This document shows positions 9,037 to 18,950 of a stretch of DNA of 47,862 bases, piece after piece (within the stretch, counting starts at the first letter, position 1; each line of letters opens with the position of its first letter). The stretch is from Jaenimonas drosophilae (Eukaryota > Euglenozoa > Kinetoplastea > Trypanosomatida > Trypanosomatidae): the NCBI GenBank assembly GCA_030849065.1, contig JASAON010001530.1, forward strand, positions 1 through 47,862, given 5' to 3'. The notes beneath the pieces are model-generated. The model searched no databases, was not told the origin of the DNA, and worked only from the letters and a program-made list of their open reading frames with translations. Position numbers and translations under genes: made by a program.

Positions 9037-9804
9037 ATCTCAGAACAAGCAAGAAGATGGCTGATGGATGGATGCTGGTGTGTGTGTGTGTGTGGGTGGG
9101 GGGGTGCGTTTACGTTTACGTGTGCGTGGAGGCGTGTTCGTTCTTCACTTCCTGTGTGTGTGTGTGAGCTGAGGCACAAAACAAAAACAACAAGCGAGAG
9201 AAGAAGAAGAAGAAGAACGCATCATCATTGCAGCAGGCATCCTTCCTTGATGCGTACATCACCACCTCCTCTATCAACATCGGAAGAAGAGAATGTATGG
9301 TACGTGATTGTTGGCATGGTTGGTTGGTGTTATGTCGTAAGGACCACCAACCACGGAAAAAAAAAACAGTAATACGAAACAATTCCTGAATTCTTGACCA
9401 CACGGAACACAACTCGCCGCTCGAAGAAGCCTCCGCCTCCACCTCCACCCACTCATGCTGTACTGATTTAAAGAATCATCAGCAACTCACTGCCACACAC
9501 ACACACACACACAGAGTGAGACGATGTGTGAATGGCAAGAGCACACAACATGATGTTGCTGATACTGATATTGGTATGATTGTTGTTGCTGTGGGAGGGT
9601 AATAGTTGAGATGTGATGATGGCGGTACTGAAGAGAATCGTGCATGAAACTATCATCCACGACTGAATATGCTGCCTAAATATGCGCGCACATGTGCGTG
9701 TGCATGTATAAAGCAGCATCTCTTCACTCCAATAGTGTTGTTGTTGTTTGTTGTTGTTGTTGTTGTTGTTCCTCATCTTCGTGTGCGATCTTAGTTCCTC
9801 TACC
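9037..9804. other. Microsatellite-rich spacer
   Basis: No gene is seen in 768 bp. It contains TG runs near 9078-9093 and 9158-9172, an AAG run near 9195-9217, a CA run near 9496-9512 and a GTT tract at 9736-9770. Confidence 0.5.
9736..9770. repeat. GTT tract (AAC on the sense strand) below a stop codon
   Basis: A 35-bp GTT-type tract about 34 nt downstream of the stop codon at 9805, the same distance as in the CH-domain gene. Confidence 0.8.
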
Positions 9805-12288
9805 CTACTTGCCGCTGCCATCCTTGCCCGCTTTATCAAACTGTGCCACGAAGTCGGAGCCATCCTGCTCCTCCATCTTGGCGCGCAACACATCCATCTC
9901 CTTCTTGCTCGCTGACGTGATGTTTAGGCTCAGCAAACGCTTCACAAAAGCGAAGAACACCTCGGGTGGCGAATCGAGCTGCCTCCACTGGTAGTACACC
10001 TCCTCCAACAAACTTACGACGGGGCGAGTGCTCAACATCTTCTTGAGCACCTCGCGGAAGGTGGCACACACCGCCTCCACATCGTACTGCGCAAAGATGA
10101 AGAAGGCAGCCATGTAGGGAAACACACTCTGGTTGGCCTTGCGGGCGTCGTTCAGCATCTGCAACAGCGGAACGCGATTGCTCATGTTGGTGTACGAATC
10201 ACCGAGCTCGCAAAAGAAGCGGCACTCCACATCGATGCGGGTGAAGGCGGCGGGGAGCAAATCACTAGCAACATCCTCGCGCTCCTCGCCCGTCGCGTTC
10301 TCTTCCGACGCCTCATCATCATCGTTGAAGTCCGCATCATCATCCTCATCATCCTCAGGGGGGAGGTAGCGCAGCACGGATTGCAACACGCGGAAGCGTG
10401 AGGGGCCCGTCGCGGATTCCCCAAATGAGTTATGAATTACGCGAATGTACTTGGTAATGACCTGAATGGGCTGGCGTTGTTCCACCAACATGCGGAGGAG
10501 CTCCGTGTTGAGGCTCGTTGGGAAAACATGCTCGCCCTTCTTGATGATGGAGGCCCAGTGCTCAAAGTAGGTGGGAACATCGCAAAAAATATCCTCCTCA
10601 ATGGCACGTTGAACGTGCTGGAAGAGAGCGCGTCGCGCCGTTTCTGGGTCGAGCTCGGAGCGCTCCAACAAGCGGAAGAGCTCCCCGAGGCGGCCACGCT
10701 CGTGCTCGTACTTGTACGTTGTGAGGTACCGCCCCAGCCAGTGGCTACAGTACACCATCAGCAGCTCATGTGGTATGGAGCTCAGGACGGGCAGAATATC
10801 ATCAACGGAGCTCGATGGGAAAAATTCATCCATCACTCGGTAAAACTCTTCGCGCTCGAGCGTCTTGGCCTTGGCCTCGCCAGCCTTACTCAGCATCATC
10901 ATGGGTGATGAAGGGCCGCCACCACCACCGCCACCACCAAGCTCCAGTGGGGAGCCCTGACGCTGCAACAGCGGAGAGGAGGGTTGTTGTTGCATTTGTT
11001 GTTGCGATTGCTGTTGTTGCTGTTGTTGTTGTTGTTGGGGAGATGCCTGTGGTGCGGTACGTCGTGAGCCTGGACCATGCAAGGGCACCCAGTTGTTGGC
11101 CATTGTCTCCAGAAAATTCAGAGATAAGAACTTGATGCGTGTTTGCGGATGTGTTTCGCTCAGACCCTTCAGGATGTCATAGTAGGAGGCATACTTCTCC
11201 GTGTAGAAGGCTGGGCTGAGGTGTGGCCCGCAGGTTTGCAAGAGCTCCATGAAGTGTGTGCAGCAGTAGTCCGGCGGAATACGTGGGCGTCTGTGGTTGC
11301 CGTAGAGCAGATAATCCAAGACGGCGAGGATGATGTTCTCCAGCACGAGACCATGCACGAACAACAATCCAAGGAAGTACACGTTGGCCTTTTGTTTTCC
11401 CGCGTACTGCATGCGTGCAAAATTTGCTTCTTCCTCGGGCAGATTAGCAATCTCCTCCGCCACTTTTTCAGCCTCGGCATCAATGAAGGTATCGCGGCAC
11501 TGCTCAATGATCTCCTTTCGGATACGCTTGCCCGCGGGTTCCTGATCACCCATGGAGGCAATGAGATGCGCAATGAGCTTCACGTAGAGTGGGGTGTAGC
11601 GGCCATCTTCAGGTCGCGTTGACTTATTAAAGAAGACGTTGATGACGCGACGGATCTCTTCCTCGGTGGATTGGCGCACGGGCAGCGCCGTGAGCTCCTG
11701 CTGCATCTTTTCCAGGTTTTCTTCCGTAACTTTGCCAAGAATGCCCATCACCTCGTTGTGAAGCATGCGGTTGGCCAACACCTTTGATGGCATCGTGATG
11801 GTGCCATCGCGGAAGAGATGATCGCGCAAGGAGCTGTTCTCAGGCAGGGTATTCACGTTTTCAGGCATATCCTTCCACAGCTCCCGCGCCATCTCCATCA
11901 CGGCGGTTGGCACCGGCTCGTGGCACATGCGCAGCTTCATGATGCGTGCCACCTCATACACACGGTTCTCTGGCATGTAGGTGGCGAGCTCCTCCTGCAT
12001 CGCGCGCGCATTATCAATCAACGCCGGAGGCTCGTTCGGCGTCGTCCCGAGCGCACCGCCCATCGACGCACGGCCACCACCAAATACTCCTGCAGCGCTA
12101 GCATGTTGCTGTTGCTGTTGGTGGCCTGCGCCATGTGCGTTGGTTGATGCATTGCGGAATCCAAAACCAGCACGTGTGGCACCAGCAGCACCGCCATTGG
12201 CACCGTTGTTGTTGTTGTTGTTGTGCAGCGCGCTGCCTGGGCGTCCAGGCAGCATGGAGCGGCTCCCCATGGCTGATCGGTCCATCAT
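9805..12288 (-). CDS. eIF4G-family translation factor (MIF4G plus MA3-like domains)
   Basis: An 827-residue protein. Residues 1-90 are a disordered Asn/Gly/Gln-rich leader. A MIF4G domain covers about 178-402: HNEVMGILGKVTEENLEKM opens it, a YTPLYVKLIAHL helix pair follows, and VYFLGLLFVHGLVLENIILA is a typical mid-domain helix. After a Gln-rich linker with a Gly run (about 415-460), residues about 475-610 look like an MA3 domain (EFFPSSSVDDILPVL, then EEDIFCDVPTYFEHWA). MIF4G binds eIF4A and MA3 modulates it, so this is probably one of the several eIF4G paralogues of kinetoplastids; which one is not clear and no eIF4E-binding motif was identified. An acidic stretch (DDEDDDADFNDDDE) lies in the C-terminal third. 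Either of two adjacent ATGs at 12288/12285 could be used. Confidence 0.8.
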   Translation of the reverse strand: MMDRSAMGSRSMLPGRPGSALHNNNNNNGANGGAAGATRAGFGFRNASTNAHGAGHQQQQQHASAAGVFGGGRASMGGALGTTPNEPPALIDNARAMQEELATYMPENRVYEVARIMKLRMCHEPVPTAVMEMARELWKDMPENVNTLPENSSLRDHLFRDGTITMPSKVLANRMLHNEVMGILGKVTEENLEKMQQELTALPVRQSTEEEIRRVINVFFNKSTRPEDGRYTPLYVKLIAHLIASMGDQEPAGKRIRKEIIEQCRDTFIDAEAEKVAEEIANLPEEEANFARMQYAGKQKANVYFLGLLFVHGLVLENIILAVLDYLLYGNHRRPRIPPDYCCTHFMELLQTCGPHLSPAFYTEKYASYYDILKGLSETHPQTRIKFLSLNFLETMANNWVPLHGPGSRRTAPQASPQQQQQQQQQQSQQQMQQQPSSPLLQRQGSPLELGGGGGGGGPSSPMMMLSKAGEAKAKTLEREEFYRVMDEFFPSSSVDDILPVLSSIPHELLMVYCSHWLGRYLTTYKYEHERGRLGELFRLLERSELDPETARRALFQHVQRAIEEDIFCDVPTYFEHWASIIKKGEHVFPTSLNTELLRMLVEQRQPIQVITKYIRVIHNSFGESATGPSRFRVLQSVLRYLPPEDDEDDDADFNDDDEASEENATGEEREDVASDLLPAAFTRIDVECRFFCELGDSYTNMSNRVPLLQMLNDARKANQSVFPYMAAFFIFAQYDVEAVCATFREVLKKMLSTRPVVSLLEEVYYQWRQLDSPPEVFFAFVKRLLSLNITSASKKEMDVLRAKMEEQDGSDFVAQFDKAGKDGSGK

Positions 12289-13425
12289 ATCACTGAGTTC
12301 TTGCTTCGATTGTGTTTGTGTAGCTCGATGATGATGATGATGATGATGATGTTCGGCAATGCTAAGCTCTGCTTCGTCTACGCTTTTCTTCTATATACAC
12401 GCACACAGTAATACACCGGCACCTTCTTCTTTGGCCGAAACACAAGTTGCCTGAACGTGAGCTCCTTCGTGAAGGAGATCCAACAACGATGAAGATGGTA
12501 TGTGTTGTTGTTGTTGTGTTGTGAGAGGATGAAAATGATGATCCCCTACACACGAACACTTACACACTTAATCTCGTCGTCGAAGTCGTTATTGGCTTGT
12601 TGTATCTTTTTTTTTGCTGTAGATGTATGTGTAGTTAGAGAACAACGCAACAACTGATTGCTGTTGTTGGTTGTTGAGATGTTGGTTGATGTGTATGTGC
12701 TGGAGCTACTCCCTGTGTGAGAAAAAACAGGTGATGCAGCACTGCCAGCTGTAGATACGTGTGTGTGTGTGTGTGTTGGCAGAAGATGAAAAAGATGAAG
12801 AGGAGGGGTGGGAGGGGGGAAGAGTTGTGTCAGCCCAACAAAAATACGTATTGAGAGTACGTTTGTGTGAAGATGATCCCCAGAACAGCACTCTTGAAGA
12901 ACCGAATGAATGGTGTGTGTGTGTGTGTGTGTATCGATGATGATAGTTGGTCAAACACACGATAAGTACCCAAAATCACCAACAAGAATCCTACGTGTGG
13001 AGGTACGACAACGGCAACAACACCACAATCAACGCACGAAGAAGAAAAAAATCAGCTCCACGAGATCAATGACTCTTAGTCTGTGTATAACCAAGCTGTG
13101 TGTGTTTAGGGAAACAAAAACAGAGAGCAAAGAAGAATGTTGTGTTTGTGTGTGTGTGTGTGTGTGTGTGCTACAAAGATCTGTGTTCTTGGAAGACGTA
13201 AGTTGGAGAAAGACAACCACACACATACATAATTGCATATACATCACCATCATCATCAACCGCAATTGGTAAAACAGTTTTTGTGGATTGTGAGTTGCTC
13301 TTGTACATGATGATCAGCCACACCTGACAATCTTCTTCACATCTGCCCAGGCATCACCCACACAAAGACGCTGCCGTGATGATGATGATGTTGTTGTTGT
13401 TGTTGTTGTTGTTGTTGGCCAACGA
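12289..13425. other. Longest spacer, 1.1 kb, microsatellite-rich
   Basis: No credible gene is seen on either strand. It contains a GAT tract at 12327-12351, TG runs near 12758-12776, 12911-12931 and 13147-13170, and a GTT tract at 13390-13417. Confidence 0.5.
13390..13417. repeat. GTT tract (AAC on the sense strand) below a stop codon
   Basis: A pure GTT run ending about 8 nt from the stop codon at 13426 of the NDK-like gene. Confidence 0.8.
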
Positions 13426-14814
13426 CTAGCGAATGTAGTAGGAGAGGTGCCTATTGGGCGGAATAACCAAGCGCGGAAGCACATCGGGCAGATGCACGGG
13501 CATCGGCACATCCTCCATCACCCTCTGTAACCCATCACCACCATCATCACCACCATCTCGGCGCACCGCCACGGAGCAGGGCAGCAACGATAAGTTGGCC
13601 GCCACCACCGCTGGCCCGCGATGTGCTGTGGTGCCAACAGGTGTGGCCGTGGGGCTCACACCACCACCACCACCTCCCGCACTCGTCATGCGCCCCAAAT
13701 AGAATGAAAATGGATGGCCAAAGACCGCCGCGAGGCACACGCCCACCTCAGCAAACGTTGCCGGTGCGTGCAAGGCGTTGCATACAACATGTTTGCCGAG
13801 ACGAGCACGCAAACTGCGCGGGGCGTTGGTTGATGCAACACGTGGATCATCAGGGCCGAGGAGCTGCACGAGGCGCTCCACCGCATTGCACCCAGCGAGC
13901 ACCAAGGAGAGGCATGTTCCTCCGCCGCAGAGATGATGTAGATGTGCCTCGATGAGTTGTGGTGCGCTCATGGATTCAATGGCCTTGATGTGCAGCGCGG
14001 CAGAGCTCGTGGCCTCGCGTTGTTGCTGTTGAGGCTGAAGACCACTGCCACTTCGTGTTGTAAGTGGCATAACGTTGTTGTTGTTGTGTGTTGTAGATGA
14101 TGTTGTGGTTGTGCTACCTCCCGCGGCGTTGAGGAGGAGTGCAGCATCCTCCATCATGCTCGTGTTGATGTTGTTGTTGCTGCCGTATGCCTCGGTGGCG
14201 GAAGATGTTGTGGCGGCGGTTGGCAGACCAGCATTCACCCCCGTTTCTGCGCCGTGATGATGCGAGCTCATCCGCCAAATCTCCAGAGAAATGCGGCTGT
14301 GGTTGGCTCGCTCACGTCGTCGTCGCTCTAGCGCTACGGCACTCCATACATCGTACGAACGCCCACCACCTCCATCCTTGTGATTGTGATTGTTGTGGTG
14401 GTGGTTGTGTGCAGAAGATTCACCCAACACAAAGTTGTTGTTGGCGGCAGCAGCAGCAATGGCACGATTCCGCACCGGGGAGGATGAGAGCAACGTCTTG
14501 GTTGCTGCCCGACGTGGTGATGAGTGCGAGGCCGACGCAGAAGCAGCCAAACTGTTGTTGCAGCTGTTGGTGTTGGGGCTGCCAACGTAGCCCTCACCAC
14601 TGTTGTTGTTGTTGTTATTCACTGATTTGCAGCTATCAATGTGCAAACGCCGCTGCACACTCGGGAAGGTCGTCACCAACACATCGGCCATCGTGGCGGT
14701 GAGGAGGTAGCTGCGATCGAGCACCGCAAAACCGGCAGAGGTGATGGCATCGATGATGTACTGATGCGATGTTGCGGCATCGGGTTTGATGAGGAGGAAG
14801 GTGATTTCACTCAT
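13426..14814 (-). CDS. Nucleoside diphosphate kinase-like protein with a split domain
   Basis: A 462-residue protein. Residues 1-60 match the start of an NDK fold (ITFLLIKPDAATSHQYIIDA, then GFAVLDRS). Residues about 60-265 are a low-complexity insert rich in Asn, His, Ser, Gly and Thr with a short charged helix. The fold resumes at about 280-365 with GPDDP, then APRSLRARLG and NALHAPATFAEV. The His at about 349 sits where the phosphorylated histidine lies, but the following Gly-Ser-Asp of active NDKs is replaced by Ala-Pro-Ala. NDKs move the gamma-phosphate between nucleotides; flagellar relatives (NME5, NME8, radial-spoke NDK) are often degenerate, so a structural role is possible. I take the ATG at 14814, where NDK homology begins; an upstream start would add 54 low-complexity residues. 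Confidence 0.75.
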   Translation of the reverse strand: MSEITFLLIKPDAATSHQYIIDAITSAGFAVLDRSYLLTATMADVLVTTFPSVQRRLHIDSCKSVNNNNNNSGEGYVGSPNTNSCNNSLAASASASHSSPRRAATKTLLSSSPVRNRAIAAAAANNNFVLGESSAHNHHHNNHNHKDGGGGRSYDVWSAVALERRRRERANHSRISLEIWRMSSHHHGAETGVNAGLPTAATTSSATEAYGSNNNINTSMMEDAALLLNAAGGSTTTTSSTTHNNNNVMPLTTRSGSGLQPQQQQREATSSAALHIKAIESMSAPQLIEAHLHHLCGGGTCLSLVLAGCNAVERLVQLLGPDDPRVASTNAPRSLRARLGKHVVCNALHAPATFAEVGVCLAAVFGHPFSFYLGRMTSAGGGGGGVSPTATPVGTTAHRGPAVVAANLSLLPCSVAVRRDGGDDGGDGLQRVMEDVPMPVHLPDVLPRLVIPPNRHLSYYIR

Positions 14815-15431
14815 GTTGTGTGCGTGCAAATCATTCGTGGATGTGTGTTTGTGTGGTGATGCCAGAGAATCGCTTGTGTTGTGTGTTGTTGTTGTTGTTG
14901 TTGGAGGGAATGAGGAAGAAGAGGAAGAGGGGGGTGCTTTGGCGGATGCTGCAAGAGAAGAAACCAAGAAGATCATTCACTCACTCCACACACATGTGTG
15001 GGTGGCGCGTATATACATGTACGTCTGCTCATCAACGCAACTAATTCTTCAATGCAAACGAAGTGTGCCACTTCCATCTCGCCAATTCATCAGCCAAACA
15101 ACAACGCATGGTGGCATGAATGTGTAGCAACGAACGATACTAGTGAGATGAGGATGTATCGCATGCCGCCTCAGCTTCCTCCGTTTGATGATGATGCTGA
15201 TAGTGATGTGATAAACCAGCACCACAGCCAACATCATGATCATGATCATCCATTATCATCATCATATGCAACGTGCTGTGTTCTACAGAGATGTAAAGCA
15301 AGCACAGAGTGGCAAAGGCAGGCTAACAACAAGCAAGATGATCCACGCTAACCAGAAGAAGAGGTGCTCCCCGTGACGGTGCATGAGAGTGAAGTGCATC
15401 ATCATCATCATCATCATCATCATCACGTCAT
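14815..15431. other. Spacer between the NDK-like and four-TM genes
   Basis: No gene is seen. It contains a GTT run near 14885-14902, an ATC/GATC-rich patch near 15225-15265 and a CAT tract at 15397-15425. Confidence 0.5.
15397..15425. repeat. CAT tract below a stop codon
   Basis: A 29-bp CAT run whose upper end is about 7 nt from the stop codon at 15432. Confidence 0.8.
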
Positions 15432-15956
15432 CTACGGAAGTTGCGTGAGGCCTCCCGTTGATCTGCCCTTGATGCCATCGAGAATGCCCTTATCAATGAA
15501 GGTTACCAAACGTTGTTGCGTGGAGGCGTAGGCCACCGCCATCGTGAGGCACACAATCAAGTCAGCCAACAACTCCGCCACGTGGCTGCCACACTTAGTT
15601 GAGACGAGCTCCTTGTTGCGATTGCACAGATCCACGACAATGTTATTCATGCCCATCGAGATGGCGGTGACGGTCAGCGTGAAGACCGCCATCACCTCGT
15701 GTGCGTAGAAGAGAGAGAGCTTCGGCTGCATGCGATGTACCAACACCGATAGGGTCATGGTGATGGCGAGGAGGAGGAAGCTGATGACGCACGCAACATA
15801 GCGAGAACTCACTCCTTCGGCGTGGCCCGAGACGGCCCACGTGATGATCCACATGAGCATCGCAATGGCGTCAAGCGCAACGAGGATGATATTCATGCGC
15901 GTGAGGAGCATCGCCTTCATGTTGGCACGATGAATCTGAGAGATGACGGCCTGCAT
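15432..15956 (-). CDS. Four-TM membrane protein of unknown function
   Basis: A 174-residue protein with four hydrophobic segments: about 18-42 (MNIILVALDAIAMLMWIITW), 53-75 (VACVISFLLLAITMTLSVLV), 87-108 and 128-146. Short basic termini flank them, and a Cys-containing loop (DLCNRNKELVSTKCG) lies between the third and fourth helices. The layout recalls small tetraspan proteins such as MARVEL-type or kinetoplastid tetraspan families, but no signature allows a name. The ATG at 15956 is the first in frame. Neighbour spacing is normal. Confidence 0.65.
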   Translation of the reverse strand: MQAVISQIHRANMKAMLLTRMNIILVALDAIAMLMWIITWAVSGHAEGVSSRYVACVISFLLLAITMTLSVLVHRMQPKLSLFYAHEVMAVFTLTVTAISMGMNNIVVDLCNRNKELVSTKCGSHVAELLADLIVCLTMAVAYASTQQRLVTFIDKGILDGIKGRSTGGLTQLP

Positions 15957-16020
15957 GATGAATGGTATGTGTGTTGTGTGTGTGTTGCTTGTGTGTGGGG
16001 GGTTCTTGGTGAAGATGTAG

Positions 16021-16066
16021 GTGTGTGTGTGTGTGTGTGTGTTGTTGTTGTTGTTGTTGTTGTTGT
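16021..16066. repeat. Compound (GT)n-(GTT)n microsatellite
   Basis: A dinucleotide run that converts cleanly into a trinucleotide run, in the 5' leader region of the four-TM gene. Confidence 0.85.
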
Positions 16067-16121
16067 GTAGCTATCCTAATCAGCAGTGACGATAGAGGAA
16101 GAGCAAAATTCCAGCACACAA

Positions 16122-16148
16122 CATCATCATCATCATCATCATCATCAT
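16122..16148. repeat. CAT trinucleotide tract
   Basis: Nine CAT units in the spacer between the four-TM gene and the heptad-repeat gene. Confidence 0.8.
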
Positions 16149-16392
16149 GATTGAGAGATCCTTCCAGAACCATGGCAAGTACAGCTTTCTGAGTGATGAA
16201 GCTTCACCACATCATTCAATCTATCATTTGTAGCAGGAAAAGAAACAAGAAAATGTTTGGTTGCAGCTGTGAAGAAGACGAAAAAAAAAAAAAAAAATGT
16301 TTGTTTGTTGGTGCCTTGTCTGTCTGTTCTGCACATCAACGTGCAACATATAAACACATGCGCACGTACACACATCGTTCCTTCATGGGATC

Positions 16393-17556
16393 TCATACGT
16401 AGCTCCCCTGTGAGAGCCTCCGGGGTCCATCAATCTTGTGCCGCTCCAGCGCCTGCCGCAACACGTTGAACCCCTCCGCGGTGATGCGCGCAGACCAACG
16501 ATGTTGCGGCAGGGCATCTGCGCGCACATACGTCGGCACAAGAAGCTCCGCGGCAAAGTTGTTGCAATCTGGAGGTGGTGCCACTTTTGTTGTTGTTGTG
16601 TGGCAGACCTTCTGGATCATCTTCATCTGCTCCAGCACGGGGAGGTGCGGATACGTCATCAGCACATCGCACCGCGCCCTCCACGGGAGTTGCCGCCACG
16701 CCGTAAACAAGCAATCTGTGAGCGAGCACATGAGCCTGTGGAGCTCCTCCAGCCGTTGAGGGGAGTAGGGAGATGATGAATAGGTACGTTCCACGCTGCC
16801 ATCATCAGCAACAATCATGTTTCGTGTTGGGTGAGCATGAGGTGCGCGAAGGAGCTTGAGGCAGGTGACGAGGATGGGCAGCGGGAATTCACGCTGCCAC
16901 AACGCAATACACCACACAACTCCATGGCGCACGCACGCATCATTGTGTGTAACGCAGGAACGATAGCGAAGCACCATGGGGCGTAGCACATGCTCAGCAA
17001 ACATCATCCTTGTGTGCTCCAGCTTCTCCGCGAGATGAGCAAGGACGTAGAGCGGCAGTGGTCGCAGGCGTTGCTCCAGACGCAGCATCTGCTCCTGCAT
17101 GTGATGATCATGATGATGATGATGCGCCATGCCCGCATCATCATTGCTCATTCTCATCATCATCCTGATCTCCTCCTCTTCTTGTGCCACCATCGTGAGA
17201 AGCTCCAACGATGGCCTCGGTTGCACGCATGATGATGAGAGAAGGAGGTGCAGCGCCCACACAGGATGGCAAATCGTTGATCGCCGTGAATGTGGCACAT
17301 CTTCTGCATCACGTGGCACATCTTCTGCATCATGTGGCACACCTTCTGCATCACGTGGCACATCTTCTGCATCATGTGGCACACCTTCTGCATCACGTGG
17401 CACATTTCTTTCCTGGATCTTCCGATTTCTTTGCCATAGCCTCATATAAAGTCTCTTGCGAGGAACGCCCATCAGTGCAGCCAGGCTCCCGAGAGAATCT
17501 GTTGGTGTGCTGCTCAGCCACTCATCCTCATTCACCTGAAGTGACGGGGAGCTCAT
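16393..17556 (-). CDS. Unknown protein with a 7-residue tandem repeat, 387 aa
   Basis: No family is recognised. After a short N-terminal region (about 1-50) come five tandem copies of a seven-residue unit alternating VPRDAE[DG] and VPHDAE[DG]. A His-rich run (HHHHHDHH) lies near residue 150. The C-terminal two-thirds look folded and helical, with many Leu, Arg and Trp residues (for example LPLYVLAHLAEKLEHTRMMF and LTDCLFTAWRQLPWRARCDVLM), perhaps a helical-repeat domain. The ATG at 17556 is preferred because the upstream in-frame extension translates spacer sequence. The C-terminal organisation suggests a real gene; function is unknown. Confidence 0.6.
   Translation of the reverse strand: MSSPSLQVNEDEWLSSTPTDSLGSLAALMGVPRKRLYMRLWQRNRKIQERNVPRDAEGVPHDAEDVPRDAEGVPHDAEDVPRDAEDVPHSRRSTICHPVWALHLLLSSSCVQPRPSLELLTMVAQEEEEIRMMMRMSNDDAGMAHHHHHDHHMQEQMLRLEQRLRPLPLYVLAHLAEKLEHTRMMFAEHVLRPMVLRYRSCVTHNDACVRHGVVWCIALWQREFPLPILVTCLKLLRAPHAHPTRNMIVADDGSVERTYSSSPYSPQRLEELHRLMCSLTDCLFTAWRQLPWRARCDVLMTYPHLPVLEQMKMIQKVCHTTTTKVAPPPDCNNFAAELLVPTYVRADALPQHRWSARITAEGFNVLRQALERHKIDGPRRLSQGSYV
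17292..17405 (-). repeat. 21-bp coding tandem repeat, five units plus a partial
   Basis: Units at 17292, 17313, 17334, 17355 and 17376, each encoding VP(R/H)DAE(D/G). The alternation of two variants hints at a duplicated 42-bp dimer. Confidence 0.9.
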
Positions 17557-17740
17557 CGTACGTACGTATATGTATGTGTGTGGGTGTGTGTTTCCCTTGT
17601 CTTGGCCTGTATGGTGCAATCAACGCCAAAAAAAAGGGATTTGGATGAGAGTCATCAAGACCAGCCACAAACGCTCCGGATGAAACTGTGCAGCAGCCAG
17701 CGCGTGGTTGGCAACGGAAGATAAATACGCCTTCGGCAAC

Positions 17741-17789
17741 GTTGTTGTTGATGATAATGATAATAATTTTCATCGTCATCATCATCATG
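17741..17789. repeat. Mixed GTT/GAT/AAT/CAT tract reaching a stop codon
   Basis: A GTT run passes into GAT/AAT units and then CAT units that overlap the stop codon (17785-17787) of the small acidic ORF. Confidence 0.7.
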
Positions 17790-18000
17790 CACCGGAATCA
17801 GCGTGCTCTCGTGCCGCACATGCAATGTATCGGGGTGTGCCATCACCACCGCCGCCCATCCACGCATCATCTGCCATGAAGACGGCATCCTCATCGCGGA
17901 GCTCATCCTCGCCGTCAAATACCGACGAACCACCCTGTGCAGGACGAAACAGATCCTGGCAATCCATCAATCGGCCAACCACGATGGGTGCACGTGGCAT
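17785..18000 (-). CDS. Small acidic protein, 71 aa (unknown)
   Basis: A short frame starting MPRAPIVVGRLMDCQDLFRP, followed by an acidic middle (DGEDELRDEDAVF) and a Gly run. The composition is unlike the repeat-derived frames around it and looks like real coding sequence. The sense strand upstream has a GTT/GT-rich stretch ending in CCACAG about 20 nt before the ATG, a plausible splice acceptor. No family is recognised. It could be chance, given its length. Confidence 0.5.
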   Translation of the reverse strand: MPRAPIVVGRLMDCQDLFRPAQGGSSVFDGEDELRDEDAVFMADDAWMGGGGDGTPRYIACAAREHADSGA

Positions 18001-18525
18001 CGTGCAGAATGATGATGCCTGTGGCCACACACACAACAACAACAACAGTAGCAGCAACTGCCTATCTACGATGATGTTTTGATGAAGATGAAGAATGAAG
18101 GAGGAGGACGAGATACACCTACATACGCAAGAAGGCGCGGTTGTTGTTGTTGTTGCATCAGTGTATCCACGTCGGACACGCATGTGTGATAAAAAAAAAA
18201 GAACAAATTTTCATCGCATTCATTCGGCTAACCTCAGCCCAACCACGGAGTCAGAGAGGACGATCGATAGCGACGAGGATGGAGTGTGTTGCTGCAGCAC
18301 TCGTTACAACAACAACAACAACAACAACCATCATCATCGTTATGCCCCATGACTTTGGGTACGTCAAATGAAGCCATCAAACACATACACATACACGCAG
18401 AAAAGTGTGTGTTGCCTTGATGCACATATATAAAAAGAGAGAGAGGGGGGTGCTAGCACACGTCACATGCCTCGCTGCACAGCATTCGTCTGAAGGACAT
18501 GATGATGAATTCGTAAACCCCGTTC

Positions 18526-18556
<31 letters not shown>

Positions 18557-18950
18557 GCTTCCTTCACTTGTCACTGTCGCAGAGCGAAACATACATTCAT
18601 GCGTTAGAGTTTCTTATTCACGGATGCGCCACATGGTGGTGGTTCATCCATCATTCCTTTTTTGTGTTTCTTAGATAGTTGTTGTTCTGCTCCTCCATGG
18701 CTTGCGTGAGCTACAACCACACAACGTCATCATCATCATCATTGTATAGCTGCCGTAGTGAGTGCGGGGGAGGGGGGGAGGCCTTCACCATCGTCGTCTA
18801 TATGTTGCATGAAACAACCACGCAATTCATCCAATCCATGAGATGCATGACGCTAACAATGATGATGATGATGTTGTTGTTGTGTGGTTGTAGCTCATTT
18901 CCATTTATGGGCGCGTGTACGTGTTACGTGTACGTGCATGTTGGCGCGCT
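18001..18950. other. 950-bp spacer, microsatellite-rich
   Basis: No convincing gene is seen. It contains AAC runs at 18033-18047 and 18304-18329, a GTT run near 18137-18156, an A run near 18190-18199, a CAT run at 18527-18556 and a GAT/GTT tract at 18859-18883. The upper part of an ordinary 5' leader for the small acidic ORF lies at 18001-18050. Confidence 0.5.
18859..18883. repeat. GAT-GTT tract below the PBP1 stop codon
   Basis: GAT units pass into GTT units; the tract ends about 67 nt from the stop codon at 18951. Confidence 0.7.

Larger units (their letters stand above)
15957..16392. other. Spacer with GT/GTT, CAT and poly-A tracts
   Basis: No gene is seen. A (GT) run at 16021-16040 passes directly into a GTT run at 16041-16066; a CAT run lies at 16122-16148 and 17 A residues at 16281-16297 (poly-T on the sense strand). 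Confidence 0.55.

Noticed and set aside
17292..17405. CRISPR array
   Set aside because: The 21-bp units are contiguous without spacers and encode an in-frame peptide repeat.
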